64,000 bases of DNA from Enterobacteriaceae bacterium (GTDB lineage: Bacteria > Pseudomonadota > Gammaproteobacteria > Enterobacterales > Enterobacteriaceae). Both the position numbers and the translations under genes were made by a program. Position 1 is the stretch's first letter. Each line of letters begins with the position of its first letter. The stretch spans positions 62,001-126,000 of the forward strand of contig CABIZV010000008.1 of assembly GCA_902363335.1 (NCBI GenBank), given 5' to 3'. Positions 53,905 to 63,240 of the stretch are shown piece after piece. The notes below the pieces were generated by a model. That model was not told the DNA's origin. It did no database searches and was given only the letters and a program-made list of their open reading frames with translations.

Positions 53905-55191
53905 CTATTCCGCCCATGCGTTTTGCCGCTTCAACTCGTCGTTAACCCTGGCGTTGATCTCTTTGAGCACCGCGGGGATATCCCCATCACAGCTGGCATA
54001 AATTTTATTAAAGCCGTCAGCGGTAATCTGCCGCACGGGGATCCAGTTTGGGATCTGCGGCATATAGCGCCCCTCTTTGGCATAGGTACTGGCAAACACT
54101 TCCCAACGCGGATCATTGTGGTAATCCTTAATATTCAGCGTCTTGTTAACCGGTAACCTAACAATCGGCATCGACGTGCTATCCACCGCCATGCCGATCT
54201 TTTGCCCTTCCGGGGAGATTAAAAACTCAAGGAACCGCTTCGCCGCATCTTTACGCTGGCTGGTTTTCATTAAGAACGCGGTAGTGCCTTCCGCCATTGA
54301 CGTTGCGCCACCGGGGCCGGCCGGTGGAGGCACCACTGTATAGGTATCTTTTCCCGGATCTTTATCGAACAGAGCGATATGGTACGGGCCGGAAGAGTAC
54401 ATGCCGGTCTGGCCGGAGCGGAATGAGGTGTTCGCATCGGCGGTGGTGTGGTTGATTGCCCCCGGCTGCGCCAGCCCTTCGCAAACCATACCGCGCAAGA
54501 ATTCCATCGCCGTGGAAATCTCTTTACTGTCCAGCGCGGCCTTAAATTTCCCCGGCTTGGTGGCGACTAAATAGTTACCGCCTGCCTGCCACAGATAGGA
54601 CGACGAAAATGAACTCGCGTATCCCCGCGTTGTGGCGAGCGGCATGGTAAAGCCGTAAGTATCTTTTTTACCGTTGCCGTCGGGGTCGTCATGAGTAAAC
54701 GCCTGCGCCACTTTTTTTAGTTCATCCCAGTTGGTCGGCGCTTTGAGGTTGAGCTTGTCGAGCCAATCCTTGCGAATAAACAGGGCATAGGTATGCGCGG
54801 AAGTCGGCACACCATAGTATTTACCATCCGGTAGCTGCGTGGATTTCCAGGCCGCCTCATAGACATCGCTACCGCCTTTTAGCTCGTCGGGTTTAATCTC
54901 ATCGACAATACCCAACTGCACCATCTGGCCAACAATAATGGCGTCGTTGAATACCACATCCGGCAGTGCCCCACCGGTGGCGGCGCGTGCCAGACGCTGG
55001 TCAAAATCGGTGACCGCATTGAAGTATTTAATCGATATCCCGGTCTCTTTCTGGAACTGGTCGGCGAGCTTCTGATAAATCACTTTTGAATCATTGCTGG
55101 CGCGGATCCAGACATCCAGCTGTTCGCTGAAGACCTGATGTGAGAGAGGAAGTAACAGGGCCAAACTCAACGCTTTTATTTTGAGATGCAT
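53905..55191 (-). CDS. Orphan ABC transporter sugar-type substrate-binding protein
   Basis: The 428-residue protein is a family 1 (SBP_bac_1, UgpB/MalE-like) periplasmic binding protein. It has a signal peptide ending near HQVFS (about residue 22), then EQLDVWIRASNDSKVIYQKLADQF, a hinge region with GGALPDVVFNDA, and YYGVPTSAHTYALFIRKDWL. The substrate is probably a sugar or polyol, but the residues do not settle which. No permease or ATPase gene is near, which is unusual for this family. It lies between cusRS and cusCFBA, interrupting a locus that is contiguous in E. coli. A metal role is possible only by location. Confidence 0.85.
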   Translation of the reverse strand: MHLKIKALSLALLLPLSHQVFSEQLDVWIRASNDSKVIYQKLADQFQKETGISIKYFNAVTDFDQRLARAATGGALPDVVFNDAIIVGQMVQLGIVDEIKPDELKGGSDVYEAAWKSTQLPDGKYYGVPTSAHTYALFIRKDWLDKLNLKAPTNWDELKKVAQAFTHDDPDGNGKKDTYGFTMPLATTRGYASSFSSSYLWQAGGNYLVATKPGKFKAALDSKEISTAMEFLRGMVCEGLAQPGAINHTTADANTSFRSGQTGMYSSGPYHIALFDKDPGKDTYTVVPPPAGPGGATSMAEGTTAFLMKTSQRKDAAKRFLEFLISPEGQKIGMAVDSTSMPIVRLPVNKTLNIKDYHNDPRWEVFASTYAKEGRYMPQIPNWIPVRQITADGFNKIYASCDGDIPAVLKEINARVNDELKRQNAWAE

Positions 55192-55355
55192 ATATTTTGA
55201 CTCCAGTTTTGCAGTGGATTATCTATCCCTGGACAGAGGTAAAAACAGATAAAAAAGCGAGTGAGAATGATGATAGGAGCGGGTTTAAGGTGAAACAATG
55301 TTTTAATTCTGGCACCGGAAGAATATTGTGCCGTTGTGTGGTCTGACTCACAGTG

Positions 55356-55473
55356 AATATGAAGTCATATTTTTAATAAATAACTAAGCTATTGAAAAAG
55401 TTTTGTTTGTTATTTATTGGATAATTGTCTGGTTTGCCATTTCCGCAATAAAAATGTGAGCGATTTAATCATT
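55356..55473. promoter_or_regulatory. Candidate control elements upstream of the binding protein gene
   Basis: AATATGA and TCATATT form a palindrome with a 2-base gap at 55356-55371. A perfect half of a CRP site (AAATGTGA) lies at 55452-55459 with a weak second half. They are in the AT-rich 515-base gap between the binding-protein gene and cusC, closer to the former. Both are candidates only; a CRP site would fit a sugar-related gene. Confidence 0.3.
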
Positions 55474-55606
55474 TAGACAAACAGTGTGATCGCCCAGAAT
55501 AATTCGGAAAAAATAATCACCTTTTTAGCGTGCTAATAACGATGTTCATTATCTGAGGCGAATTTTTTGCCATAGCCATCACACTCTTTCATCTCATCCA
55601 GCGCTT

Positions 55607-55625
55607 AAATGACAATTTTGTCATT
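55607..55625. promoter_or_regulatory. CusR box upstream of cusCFBA (right copy)
   Basis: AATGACAATTTTGTCATT (55608-55625) is a perfect inverted repeat and a full match to the inner CusR operator. A TAAAAT -10 element at 55658-55663 lies downstream, and the cusC start follows at 55707. Confidence 0.92.
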
Positions 55626-55706
55626 AACCTGTCACCGAGCAAACAGAGTCACTTCCTTAAAATCAGCGTATTACCAGCCCCTTTTCCTGGCTGAACAGGA
55701 CGTGAC

Positions 55707-57092
55707 ATGTTTAATGCAAAGCAACTAACGCTGATGATGGCGTTTATTCTGGCCGGATGCACTTCGCTGGCACCGGACTATCAGCAGCCGGAAAACGTTG
55801 TGCCGGAGCAGTTCTCACTCTCGCAGGGGACGCTGATGCCGACGAATAGCCGCTGGCAGGAAACCGGCTGGCAAACCTTTTTCACTGACCCACAGGCTCG
55901 GCGCAAGATTGATGTGGCAATACGCAACAACCGCGATTTGCGTATGGCGGTGCTGAACGTTGAGGCCGCGCGGGCGCAATATAACGTCACCGATGCCGGG
56001 CGTTATCCGCAGCTTAATGGCACTACCGATGCTACCTATGAAGGCGATCTGCAAGGGCAAAAATCTACCAGCAAAAGCTACGATATTGGGCTGAACCTCA
56101 GCTACGAACTCGATTTTTTCGGCAAACTGAAAAATATGAGCGAGGCTGACAAGCAGAACTTTTTCGCAAGCCAGGCCGCCCAGCGTGCGGCGCAAATCGT
56201 GGTGGTCACGAATGTTTCGCAAGCCTATTTCAACCAGCGCCGGCTCACCGCACAGCTGGCGATTGCCAAAGAGACGCTGAAAAACTACCAGCAATCCTAT
56301 GCGTTTGTGGAGCAGCAGCTCGTGACCGGCAGCACCAACGTGCTGGCGCTTGAACAGGCGCGCGGCGTGATTGAAAGCACCCGGGCCGATATCGCAAAAC
56401 GAGAAGGCGAGCTGGCGCAGGCGAGCCATGCGCTCCAGCAGCTTTTAGGAACCTACAATACCCCGCTTGAGGAAAGCGCAATGTCGGCCACGGCGGTGAA
56501 CCCGTTGGTGCTCCCGCCAAATCTGCCGTCCACTATTTTGCTTCAGCGCCCGGACATTATGGAAGCGGAGCACCAGCTACGTGCAGCCGATGCCAATATC
56601 GGCGTCGCGCGCGCGGCATTCTTCCCATCAATTACGCTAACCAGCGGCATCTCCTCTGGCAGCTCATCGCTCTCGAGCCTGTTTAACGCTGCCAGCGGAA
56701 TGTGGAATTTTGTCCCGAAGGTGGATTTGCCTATCTTCAACGCCGGACGTAACGAAGCCAACCTTGCGCTGGCGAACGTCAAGCAGCGACAGGCGGTGGT
56801 GAACTATGAGCAAAAAATTCAGGCCGCGTTCCAGGCCGTTGCCGACACGCTCTCTCTGCGTGACAGCATTGAGGGCCAATTGGCGGCCCAGCAGCGCTAC
56901 TTAGCCTCGCTGCAAATCACCTTACAACGTGCCCAGGCGTTATACGCCAGCGGGGCGGTGAGCTATATCGAAGTGCTGGATGCGCAGCGTTCGCTGTTCA
57001 CCACCCAGCAGGCCATTCTCGATTTACGGTATTCCCAGCAGGTTAACGAAATTAATTTATTCAGCGCGCTTGGCGGCGGCTGGAAAGCCTAA
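55707..57092 (+). CDS. cusC: Cu(I)/Ag(I) efflux outer membrane channel CusC
   Basis: CusC is the TolC-like outer-membrane channel of CusCBA. The 461-residue precursor has a lipobox ending LAGC (Cys 18), two outer membrane efflux (OEP) repeats and the typical SYELDFFGK motif. It is first in cusCFBA with cusF 23 bases later. Regulation by CusR is expected from the operator at 55607-55625. Confidence 0.96.
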   Translation: MFNAKQLTLMMAFILAGCTSLAPDYQQPENVVPEQFSLSQGTLMPTNSRWQETGWQTFFTDPQARRKIDVAIRNNRDLRMAVLNVEAARAQYNVTDAGRYPQLNGTTDATYEGDLQGQKSTSKSYDIGLNLSYELDFFGKLKNMSEADKQNFFASQAAQRAAQIVVVTNVSQAYFNQRRLTAQLAIAKETLKNYQQSYAFVEQQLVTGSTNVLALEQARGVIESTRADIAKREGELAQASHALQQLLGTYNTPLEESAMSATAVNPLVLPPNLPSTILLQRPDIMEAEHQLRAADANIGVARAAFFPSITLTSGISSGSSSLSSLFNAASGMWNFVPKVDLPIFNAGRNEANLALANVKQRQAVVNYEQKIQAAFQAVADTLSLRDSIEGQLAAQQRYLASLQITLQRAQALYASGAVSYIEVLDAQRSLFTTQQAILDLRYSQQVNEINLFSALGGGWKA

Positions 57093-57115
57093 CTTTTCTT
57101 CAGGAGTTTTTAGAT

Positions 57116-57460
57116 ATGCGTAATGTAACCCCTCTGATTGGCGGAATTTTTATGCTGTTGGCGGCGAACGTGCAGGCGGCAGAAATGCAGCATGACGGTC
57201 ATGGTCAGATGATGGAGATGAACTCCCAGCAGCAGGTTATTGAAGGGACCGGCGTGGTGAAACACATCGATACGGATGCGAAGAAAATCACCATCGCGCA
57301 TGAAGCCATTGCGGCCATCAACTGGCCCGCGATGACCATGCGTTTTACCTACAACGCGCCAACCGATGCCATTAACCAGCTTAAAGAAGGCGACAAGGTG
57401 AATTTCAGCTTCGTCCAGCAGGGTAATCTCTCCCTTCTTCAGGATATTAAGGCGCAGTAA
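57116..57460 (+). CDS. cusF: Periplasmic Cu(I)/Ag(I) chaperone CusF
   Basis: CusF binds Cu(I)/Ag(I) and passes it to CusB. The 114-residue precursor has a signal peptide ending NVQA (residue 21) and the OB-like fold with all four ligand residues in order: H62 in IAHEAI and W70, M73, M75 in WPAMTMRF. CusF marks this as a Cus/Sil type system rather than another RND exporter. Confidence 0.97.
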   Translation: MRNVTPLIGGIFMLLAANVQAAEMQHDGHGQMMEMNSQQQVIEGTGVVKHIDTDAKKITIAHEAIAAINWPAMTMRFTYNAPTDAINQLKEGDKVNFSFVQQGNLSLLQDIKAQ

Positions 57461-57465
57461 TTACC

Positions 57466-58707
57466 ATGACGACAGCCAAACTAAAATATACGGCGGCGAT
57501 CGTCGCAAGCCTTATCGCAGGCGGGCTGTCGACCGCTGCGGTGAGCCATTTTTTCGCCACCGATAAGCAGACGTCATCCGCGCCCGCCGAGCGTAAAGTG
57601 CTCTACTGGTACGATCCGATGAAGCCTGATGTGCGTTTTGATAAGCCTGGGAAATCACCGTTTATGGATATGGATCTGGTGGCGAAATACGCGGACGAGG
57701 GTGGCGATACCTCGTCAAGCGGCGTGCGTATCGATCCGACACAGGTTCATAATCTGGGGCTGCGCACCGCGAAGGTAAGTAAAGGGCGCCTCGACTATAC
57801 GCAAACGCTGCCAGCGAACGTCAGCTATAACGAGTACCAATTTGTTATCGTTCAGGCGCGCGCCGAAGGGTTTATCGAAAAGGTCTACCCGCTGACCGTC
57901 GGCGATAAAGTGCGTAAAGGCACGCCGCTGGTGGCGGTGACGATCCCGTCGTGGGTTGAAGCGCAGAGCGAATATCTGCTGTTAGCCAACTCCGGCGGCA
58001 CGGCAAGCCAACTGGACGGCGTGCTGGAACGTCTACGCCTGGCGGGAATGCCGGAAGCGGATATCCAGCGCATGCGCACCACGCGGCGCGTGCAAACGCA
58101 GTATACCCTTACCGCGCCAATTGACGGCGTCCTCACCGCCTTTAGCCTGAAAAGCGGCATGAACATCGCTAAAGATAACGTGGTCGCGCAAATACAGGGG
58201 ATGAACCCGGTATGGGTAAGCGCCGCCGTACCTGAGTCGATTGCGTATCTTCTCAACGATTCCACCCAGTTCACGGTTGCCATCCCGGCGTATCCGGGCA
58301 AAACGTTTACCGTGCAGAAAACCACTATTTTGCCCAGCGTTGACCCCGCCACCCGTACCTTGCAGGTACGTCTACAGGTCAATAATCCCGATGAACTGCT
58401 AAAGCCGGGGATGAATGCTTACCTGAAGCTGAGTGCGCAAAGCGATGAGATGCTGCTGATCCCGTCACAGGCGGTGATTGATACCGGTGATGAGCAGCGG
58501 GTGATTACGGTGGATAGCAACGGTGAGTTTGTGCCGAAGAAAATTCAGGTGCTGCATGAATCCCGACACCAGACGGGAATCGGGAGTGGGCTGTCGGAAG
58601 GCGAGTCGATAGTGGTTAACGGTCTGTTCCTGATCGACTCGGAAGCCAATATCAGCGGCGCGCTGGATCGTATGCGACATACCGCTGACGCCCATAGCGG
58701 ACATTAA
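57466..58707 (+). CDS. cusB: Cu(I)/Ag(I) efflux periplasmic adaptor CusB
   Basis: CusB is the membrane-fusion protein linking CusA and CusC and takes metal from CusF. The 413-residue protein has an N-terminal membrane/signal segment (about 8-30) and the metal-binding N-terminal region YWYDPMKPDVRFDKPGKSP followed by FMDMDL, with M52, M67 and M69 in the positions of the E. coli ligands. The lipoyl/barrel-sandwich and beta-barrel domains follow. It starts 5 bases after cusF. Confidence 0.96.
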   Translation: MTTAKLKYTAAIVASLIAGGLSTAAVSHFFATDKQTSSAPAERKVLYWYDPMKPDVRFDKPGKSPFMDMDLVAKYADEGGDTSSSGVRIDPTQVHNLGLRTAKVSKGRLDYTQTLPANVSYNEYQFVIVQARAEGFIEKVYPLTVGDKVRKGTPLVAVTIPSWVEAQSEYLLLANSGGTASQLDGVLERLRLAGMPEADIQRMRTTRRVQTQYTLTAPIDGVLTAFSLKSGMNIAKDNVVAQIQGMNPVWVSAAVPESIAYLLNDSTQFTVAIPAYPGKTFTVQKTTILPSVDPATRTLQVRLQVNNPDELLKPGMNAYLKLSAQSDEMLLIPSQAVIDTGDEQRVITVDSNGEFVPKKIQVLHESRHQTGIGSGLSEGESIVVNGLFLIDSEANISGALDRMRHTADAHSGH

Positions 58708-58717
58708 GGAGACGGCG

Positions 58718-61700
58718 ATGATTGAATGGATTATCCGGCGCTCGGTCGCCAACCGTTTTCTGGTGATGATGGGCGTGCTGTTCCTCGCACTCTGGGGCAG
58801 TTGGACGATAGTGAATACCCCGGTCGATGCGCTGCCGGATCTCTCGGATGTGCAGGTGATTGTAAAAACCAGCTATCCGGGCCAGGCGCCGCAGATTGTC
58901 GAAAATCAGGTGACCTATCCGCTCACCACCACCATGCTGTCGGTGCCCGGGGCGAAAACCGTACGCGGCTTCTCGCAGTTTGGCGACTCTTACGTGTACG
59001 TCATTTTTGAGGATGGCACTGACCTGTACTGGGCGCGCTCGCGCGTGCTGGAATATTTAAACCAGGTGCAGGGCAAGCTGCCGCAGGGCGTCAGTTCGGA
59101 GATTGGCCCGGATGCCACCGGCGTCGGCTGGATTTTTGAATATGCGCTGGTGGATAAAAGCGGCAAGCACGATCTTTCTGAACTGCGCTCGTTGCAGGAC
59201 TGGTTCCTCAAATACGAGCTGAAAACGATCCCCAACGTGGCGGAAGTGGCCTCGGTGGGCGGCGTGGTGAAACAGTACCAGGTGCAGGTTGACCCGCTCA
59301 AGCTTGCCCAGTACGGCATCAGCTTAAGCGACGTGAAACAGGCGCTGACCACCTCCAATCAGGAGGCCGGCGGCTCTTCGGTCGAGATTGCCGAAGCGGA
59401 ATACATGGTACGGGCGACGGGCTATCTCAAAAGCCTTGAGGACTTTAACCACATTGTTCTCAAAGCCGGAGAGAACGGTGTGCCGGTGTACTTAAAAGAT
59501 GTCGCGCGGGTGCAGATAGGCCCGGAGATGCGCCGGGGTATTGCCGAATTTAACGGCGAGGGCGAAGTGGCGGGCGGCGTGGTACTGCTGCGTTCCGGCA
59601 AGAACGCCCGCGAGGTGATAACGGCGGTGAAAGCGAAACTCGCCTCCCTGCAAAAAAGCCTGCCGCCGGGCGTTGAAGTGGTCACCACCTACGATCGTAG
59701 CCAACTGATCGACCGGGCCATCGACAACCTGCGCTCCAAGCTGGTTGAAGAATTTATCGTGGTCGCCGTGGTCTGTGCGCTGTTCCTCTGGCACCTGCGT
59801 TCGGCGCTGGTGGCGATCGTCTCGCTGCCGCTGGGGCTGTGCATTGCCTTTATCGTCATGCATTTCCAGGGGCTGAACGCCAATATTATGTCGCTGGGCG
59901 GTATCGCCATCGCGGTGGGGGCGATGGTGGATGCGGCGATCGTGATGATCGAAAACGCCCATAAACGCCTTGAGCACTGGCAGGAAGTGCATCCGAATGC
60001 GCGGATGGACAACGCCACGCGCTGGAAAGAGATAACCGATGCCGCCGTGGAGGTGGGGCCCGCGCTGTTTATCAGCCTGCTTATCATTACGCTATCGTTC
60101 ATTCCCATCTTCACCCTGGAAGGCCAGGAAGGGCGGTTGTTTGGGCCGCTGGCCTTCACCAAAACCTATGCCATGGCGGGTGCGGCAGCGCTGGCGATTG
60201 TGGTGATCCCGATCCTGATGGGCTTTTGGATCAAAGGTAAGATCCCGGCGGAGGCGAGCAACCCGTTAAACCGTTTTTTGATTGCCCTCTACCATCCGCT
60301 GCTGTTGAAAGTATTGCGCTGGCCAAAGCTGACGCTGCTGGTGGCGCTGCTGTCGATCTTCACCGTGCTGTGGCCGCTTAGCAAGGTCGGCGGCGAATTT
60401 CTGCCTAAGATCAACGAAGGCGATCTGCTGTATATGCCCTCAACGCTGCCGGGTATTTCGCCGGGGCAGGCGGCGGTATTGTTGCAGCAAACCGACAAGC
60501 TGATTAAAACGGTGCCAGAGGTAGCCTCGGTATTTGGTAAATCAGGCAAGGCGGAAACGGCAACCGATTCTGCGCCGCTGGAGATGATTGAAACCACCAT
60601 CCAGTTGAAGCCGCAGGATCAATGGCGTCCGGGAATGACGATTGACAAGATCATCGATGAACTTGACGCCACCGTGCGCCTGCCGGGGTTGGCTAATCTC
60701 TGGGTGCCGCCGATTCGTAACCGTATAGATATGCTCTCGACCGGTATTAAAAGCCCGATTGGTATCAAGGTGTCGGGCACATCGCTTGCCGATATTGACG
60801 CCGCGGCGCAACAGATTGAAATGGTAGCGAAAACGGTGCCGGGCGTGGTGTCCGCGTTGGCGGAGCGGCTGACGGGGGGACGCTATATTGATGTGGATAT
60901 CAATCGCGAGAAAGCCGCGCGCTACGGCATGACCGTGGGTGACGTGCAGCTGTTTGTCTCGTCGGCCATCGGCGGTGCGACGGTCGGCGAAACCGTCGAA
61001 GGGGTGGCGCGTTATCCGATTAATATCCGCTACCCGCAGGGGTTCCGCGACGGCCCAACGGCGCTGCGCCAGCTACCGATACTGACGCCAACACAGCAGC
61101 AGATTACGCTAGGTGACGTGGCGCAGGTGAAGGTGGTGTCTGGCCCTACGATGCTGAAAACCGAAAACGCCCGTCCGGCAAGCTGGATCTACATCGACGC
61201 GCGCGACCGCGATATGGTGTCGGTGGTGCATGACCTGCAAACCGCTATCAGTCAGAACGTGACCCTGAAGCCCGGTACCAGCGTGGCGTTTTCCGGCCAG
61301 TTTGAATTGCTGGAACACGCGAATAAAAAGCTCAAGCTTATGGTGCCGATGACGGTGATGATTATCTTTATCCTGTTGTATCTGGCGTTCAGGAGAGTTG
61401 ATGAGGCATTGTTGATTCTGATGAGTCTGCCGTTTGCGCTGGTGGGGGGGATCTGGTTTATCTACTGGCAGGATTTTCATATGTCGGTGGCAACGGGGAC
61501 TGGATTTATCGCGCTGGCGGGCGTGGCGGCTGAGTTTGGCGTGGTGATGTTGATGTATTTGCGTCACGCCGTGGAAGCCGATCCGACGCTGAAAAGTGCA
61601 GAAACCTTTAGTGAAGCGCGGCTGGATGAGGCGCTTTATCACGGTGCAGTGCTGCGCGTAAGACCTAAAGCGATGACCGTCGCGGTGATTATTGCCGGTC

Positions 61701-61861
61701 TATTGCCCATACTTTGGGGAACCGGTGCCGGTTCAGAAGTGATGAGCCGCATCGCCGCGCCGATGATTGGCGGCATGATCACCGCGCCGCTGCTATCGTT
61801 GTTTATTATTCCTGCGGCTTATAAATTGATTGGGTTGTATCGTATCAGACGTAGCCAATAA
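58718..61861 (+). CDS. cusA: Cu(I)/Ag(I) efflux RND transporter CusA
   Basis: CusA is the inner-membrane heavy-metal RND pump that exports Cu(I) and Ag(I) with proton antiport. The 1047-residue protein, the same length as in E. coli, has twelve predicted membrane helices and two large periplasmic domains. The methionine triad of the export site is exactly conserved: M573 (LLYMPST), M623 (PLEMIET) and M672 (RIDMLST). The family segment GGIAIAVGAMVDAAIVMIENAHK is in helix 4. It is the last gene of the operon. Confidence 0.98.
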   Translation: MIEWIIRRSVANRFLVMMGVLFLALWGSWTIVNTPVDALPDLSDVQVIVKTSYPGQAPQIVENQVTYPLTTTMLSVPGAKTVRGFSQFGDSYVYVIFEDGTDLYWARSRVLEYLNQVQGKLPQGVSSEIGPDATGVGWIFEYALVDKSGKHDLSELRSLQDWFLKYELKTIPNVAEVASVGGVVKQYQVQVDPLKLAQYGISLSDVKQALTTSNQEAGGSSVEIAEAEYMVRATGYLKSLEDFNHIVLKAGENGVPVYLKDVARVQIGPEMRRGIAEFNGEGEVAGGVVLLRSGKNAREVITAVKAKLASLQKSLPPGVEVVTTYDRSQLIDRAIDNLRSKLVEEFIVVAVVCALFLWHLRSALVAIVSLPLGLCIAFIVMHFQGLNANIMSLGGIAIAVGAMVDAAIVMIENAHKRLEHWQEVHPNARMDNATRWKEITDAAVEVGPALFISLLIITLSFIPIFTLEGQEGRLFGPLAFTKTYAMAGAAALAIVVIPILMGFWIKGKIPAEASNPLNRFLIALYHPLLLKVLRWPKLTLLVALLSIFTVLWPLSKVGGEFLPKINEGDLLYMPSTLPGISPGQAAVLLQQTDKLIKTVPEVASVFGKSGKAETATDSAPLEMIETTIQLKPQDQWRPGMTIDKIIDELDATVRLPGLANLWVPPIRNRIDMLSTGIKSPIGIKVSGTSLADIDAAAQQIEMVAKTVPGVVSALAERLTGGRYIDVDINREKAARYGMTVGDVQLFVSSAIGGATVGETVEGVARYPINIRYPQGFRDGPTALRQLPILTPTQQQITLGDVAQVKVVSGPTMLKTENARPASWIYIDARDRDMVSVVHDLQTAISQNVTLKPGTSVAFSGQFELLEHANKKLKLMVPMTVMIIFILLYLAFRRVDEALLILMSLPFALVGGIWFIYWQDFHMSVATGTGFIALAGVAAEFGVVMLMYLRHAVEADPTLKSAETFSEARLDEALYHGAVLRVRPKAMTVAVIIAGLLPILWGTGAGSEVMSRIAAPMIGGMITAPLLSLFIIPAAYKLIGLYRIRRSQ

Positions 61862-61879
61862 GGCAGGTGATTACCGATT

Positions 61880-61960
61880 GTAGGCCTGATAAGCGTAGCG
61901 CCATCAGGCAAGCATGGAGCACATCGCCGGATGGCGGCGCAGACGCCTTATCCGGCCTAC
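61880..61960. repeat. REP pair (BIME) between cusA and yraR
   Basis: REPs at 61880-61909 (GTAGGCCTGATAAGCG start) and 61926-61960 (GCCGGATGGCGGCGCAG start), inverted. They mark the right boundary of the Cus block. Confidence 0.88.
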
Positions 61961-61998
61961 AATGGACGCAATCTCGCCGGGAAAAACGGAGCAAAATT

Positions 61999-62637
61999 AT
62001 GCGAAACGTACTCATCACCGGTGCCACCGGCCTAGTTGGTGGGCACTTACTTAACTTACTGCTTCGAGAGTCGCAGGTCGAATCCATCACCGCACCCACG
62101 CGGCATCCACTGGAAAATGCTTTCGGCATCGTGAATCCCCATCACCCTGATCTCACGGCGGCGCTGGCGCAGGTCTCAACACCCATCGATACCGTCTTTT
62201 GCTGTCTGGGCACTACCCAGCGCGAAGCCGGTTCGAAGTCAGCGTTCACTCACGTTGACTACGATTTGGTTCTGGAAACCGCACAGACTGGCTTACGGCT
62301 GGGTGCGCAGCAGATGCTGGTGGTCAGCGCGATGGGTGCGAACTCCCACTCGCCGTTCTTTTACAATCGCGTGAAAGGTGAAATGGAAGCCGCGCTGATC
62401 GCGCAGGGATGGCCAAGGCTGACCCTTGCTCGACCGTCAATGTTACTGGGCGAACGCGGATCGCCGCGATTGAGCGAGCGTCTGCTGGGGCCGCTGTTTA
62501 GCCTGCTACCGGGGAACTGGAAATCAATCAAAGCGGAAGATGTGGCGAAAGCGATGCTGGCGACGGCGAAAAATCCGGGGGCAGCTTCTTTGACGATACT
62601 GTCGTCACGACAGCTCAGAGAAATAGCCCGGCAGTGA
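61999..62637 (+). CDS. yraR: NAD(P)-binding protein YraR
   Basis: The 212-residue protein is an atypical short-chain dehydrogenase-like Rossmann protein with the dinucleotide motif ITGATGLVGGHLL at the N-terminus and an internal VSAMGANSHSPFFYNRVKGEME segment. Its reaction is unknown. The ATG at 61999 with an ACGGAGC site is chosen; the upstream frame passes through REP DNA. It converges with dolP. Confidence 0.92.
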   Translation: MRNVLITGATGLVGGHLLNLLLRESQVESITAPTRHPLENAFGIVNPHHPDLTAALAQVSTPIDTVFCCLGTTQREAGSKSAFTHVDYDLVLETAQTGLRLGAQQMLVVSAMGANSHSPFFYNRVKGEMEAALIAQGWPRLTLARPSMLLGERGSPRLSERLLGPLFSLLPGNWKSIKAEDVAKAMLATAKNPGAASLTILSSRQLREIARQ

Positions 62638-62655
62638 ACCCGCCGGGCTGCATGA

Positions 62656-63231
62656 TTACTGAATGTAGGTAAACGCCGTGGTCACGCGCTTCACACCGCT
62701 AACGCGGCTGGCGATATCGGCGGCGGCTTTACCTTCCCGGTCGGTCACCAGACCCATCAGGAAGACTTCGCCGTTCTCGGTCGTCACCTTCACATTTGAC
62801 GATTTCACCTGATCGCTCGTTAACAGCTGAGAGCGAACTTTGGTGGTTATCCATGTGTCGTTAGACGAGGTGCCAAGGCTGATTGGCTGACCCTGACGCA
62901 CTTCGTTGAACACCTCGGTTGCCCCATCAACGCCGACGGCTATTTGCTTCGCGCGCGTGGCAAGGCTGAGATCCGGCGCCTGACCGGTCAGCAGGACTTT
63001 GCCCTGATACGCGGTGACGTTGATACGTGCTTCTTTCTTAATCTGTTCATCTTTCGACAGCGCGCTGTTTACACGTACTTCAAGCGTACTATCATCCACC
63101 TGGGTTCCCACGGTACGCGGGTCAGTGGCGGCTTTGGTCCCCACTGCGGCCGTGCCGACCACGGCGGCTGCAATACATCCTTGAAGCAGCAATGCGGAAA
63201 CAAGCACTGCGAGGGTTGGAATGACCTTCAT
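62656..63231 (-). CDS. dolP: Division/outer-membrane stress lipoprotein DolP
   Basis: DolP (YraP) is an outer-membrane lipoprotein with two BON domains that binds anionic phospholipids at division sites and supports envelope integrity. The 191-residue precursor has a lipobox ending LLQGC (C19), BON1 at about 45-115 and BON2 at about 120-190. It lies 9 bases after diaA; in E. coli it has its own sigma-E promoter. Confidence 0.96.
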   Translation of the reverse strand: MKVIPTLAVLVSALLLQGCIAAAVVGTAAVGTKAATDPRTVGTQVDDSTLEVRVNSALSKDEQIKKEARINVTAYQGKVLLTGQAPDLSLATRAKQIAVGVDGATEVFNEVRQGQPISLGTSSNDTWITTKVRSQLLTSDQVKSSNVKVTTENGEVFLMGLVTDREGKAAADIASRVSGVKRVTTAFTYIQ

Positions 63232-63240
63232 TTATGCTCC

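Noticed and set aside
53391..53945. 184-codon plus-strand ORF and 156-codon minus-strand ORF across the 114-bp repeat
   Set aside because: Both are open only because the repeat length is a multiple of three; the units are palindrome-bearing intergenic DNA, with no start context or protein family signal.
53905..55191. Naming the orphan binding protein UgpB or MalE
   Set aside because: Fold membership is clear but no residues fix the ligand, and the operon context of those genes is missing.
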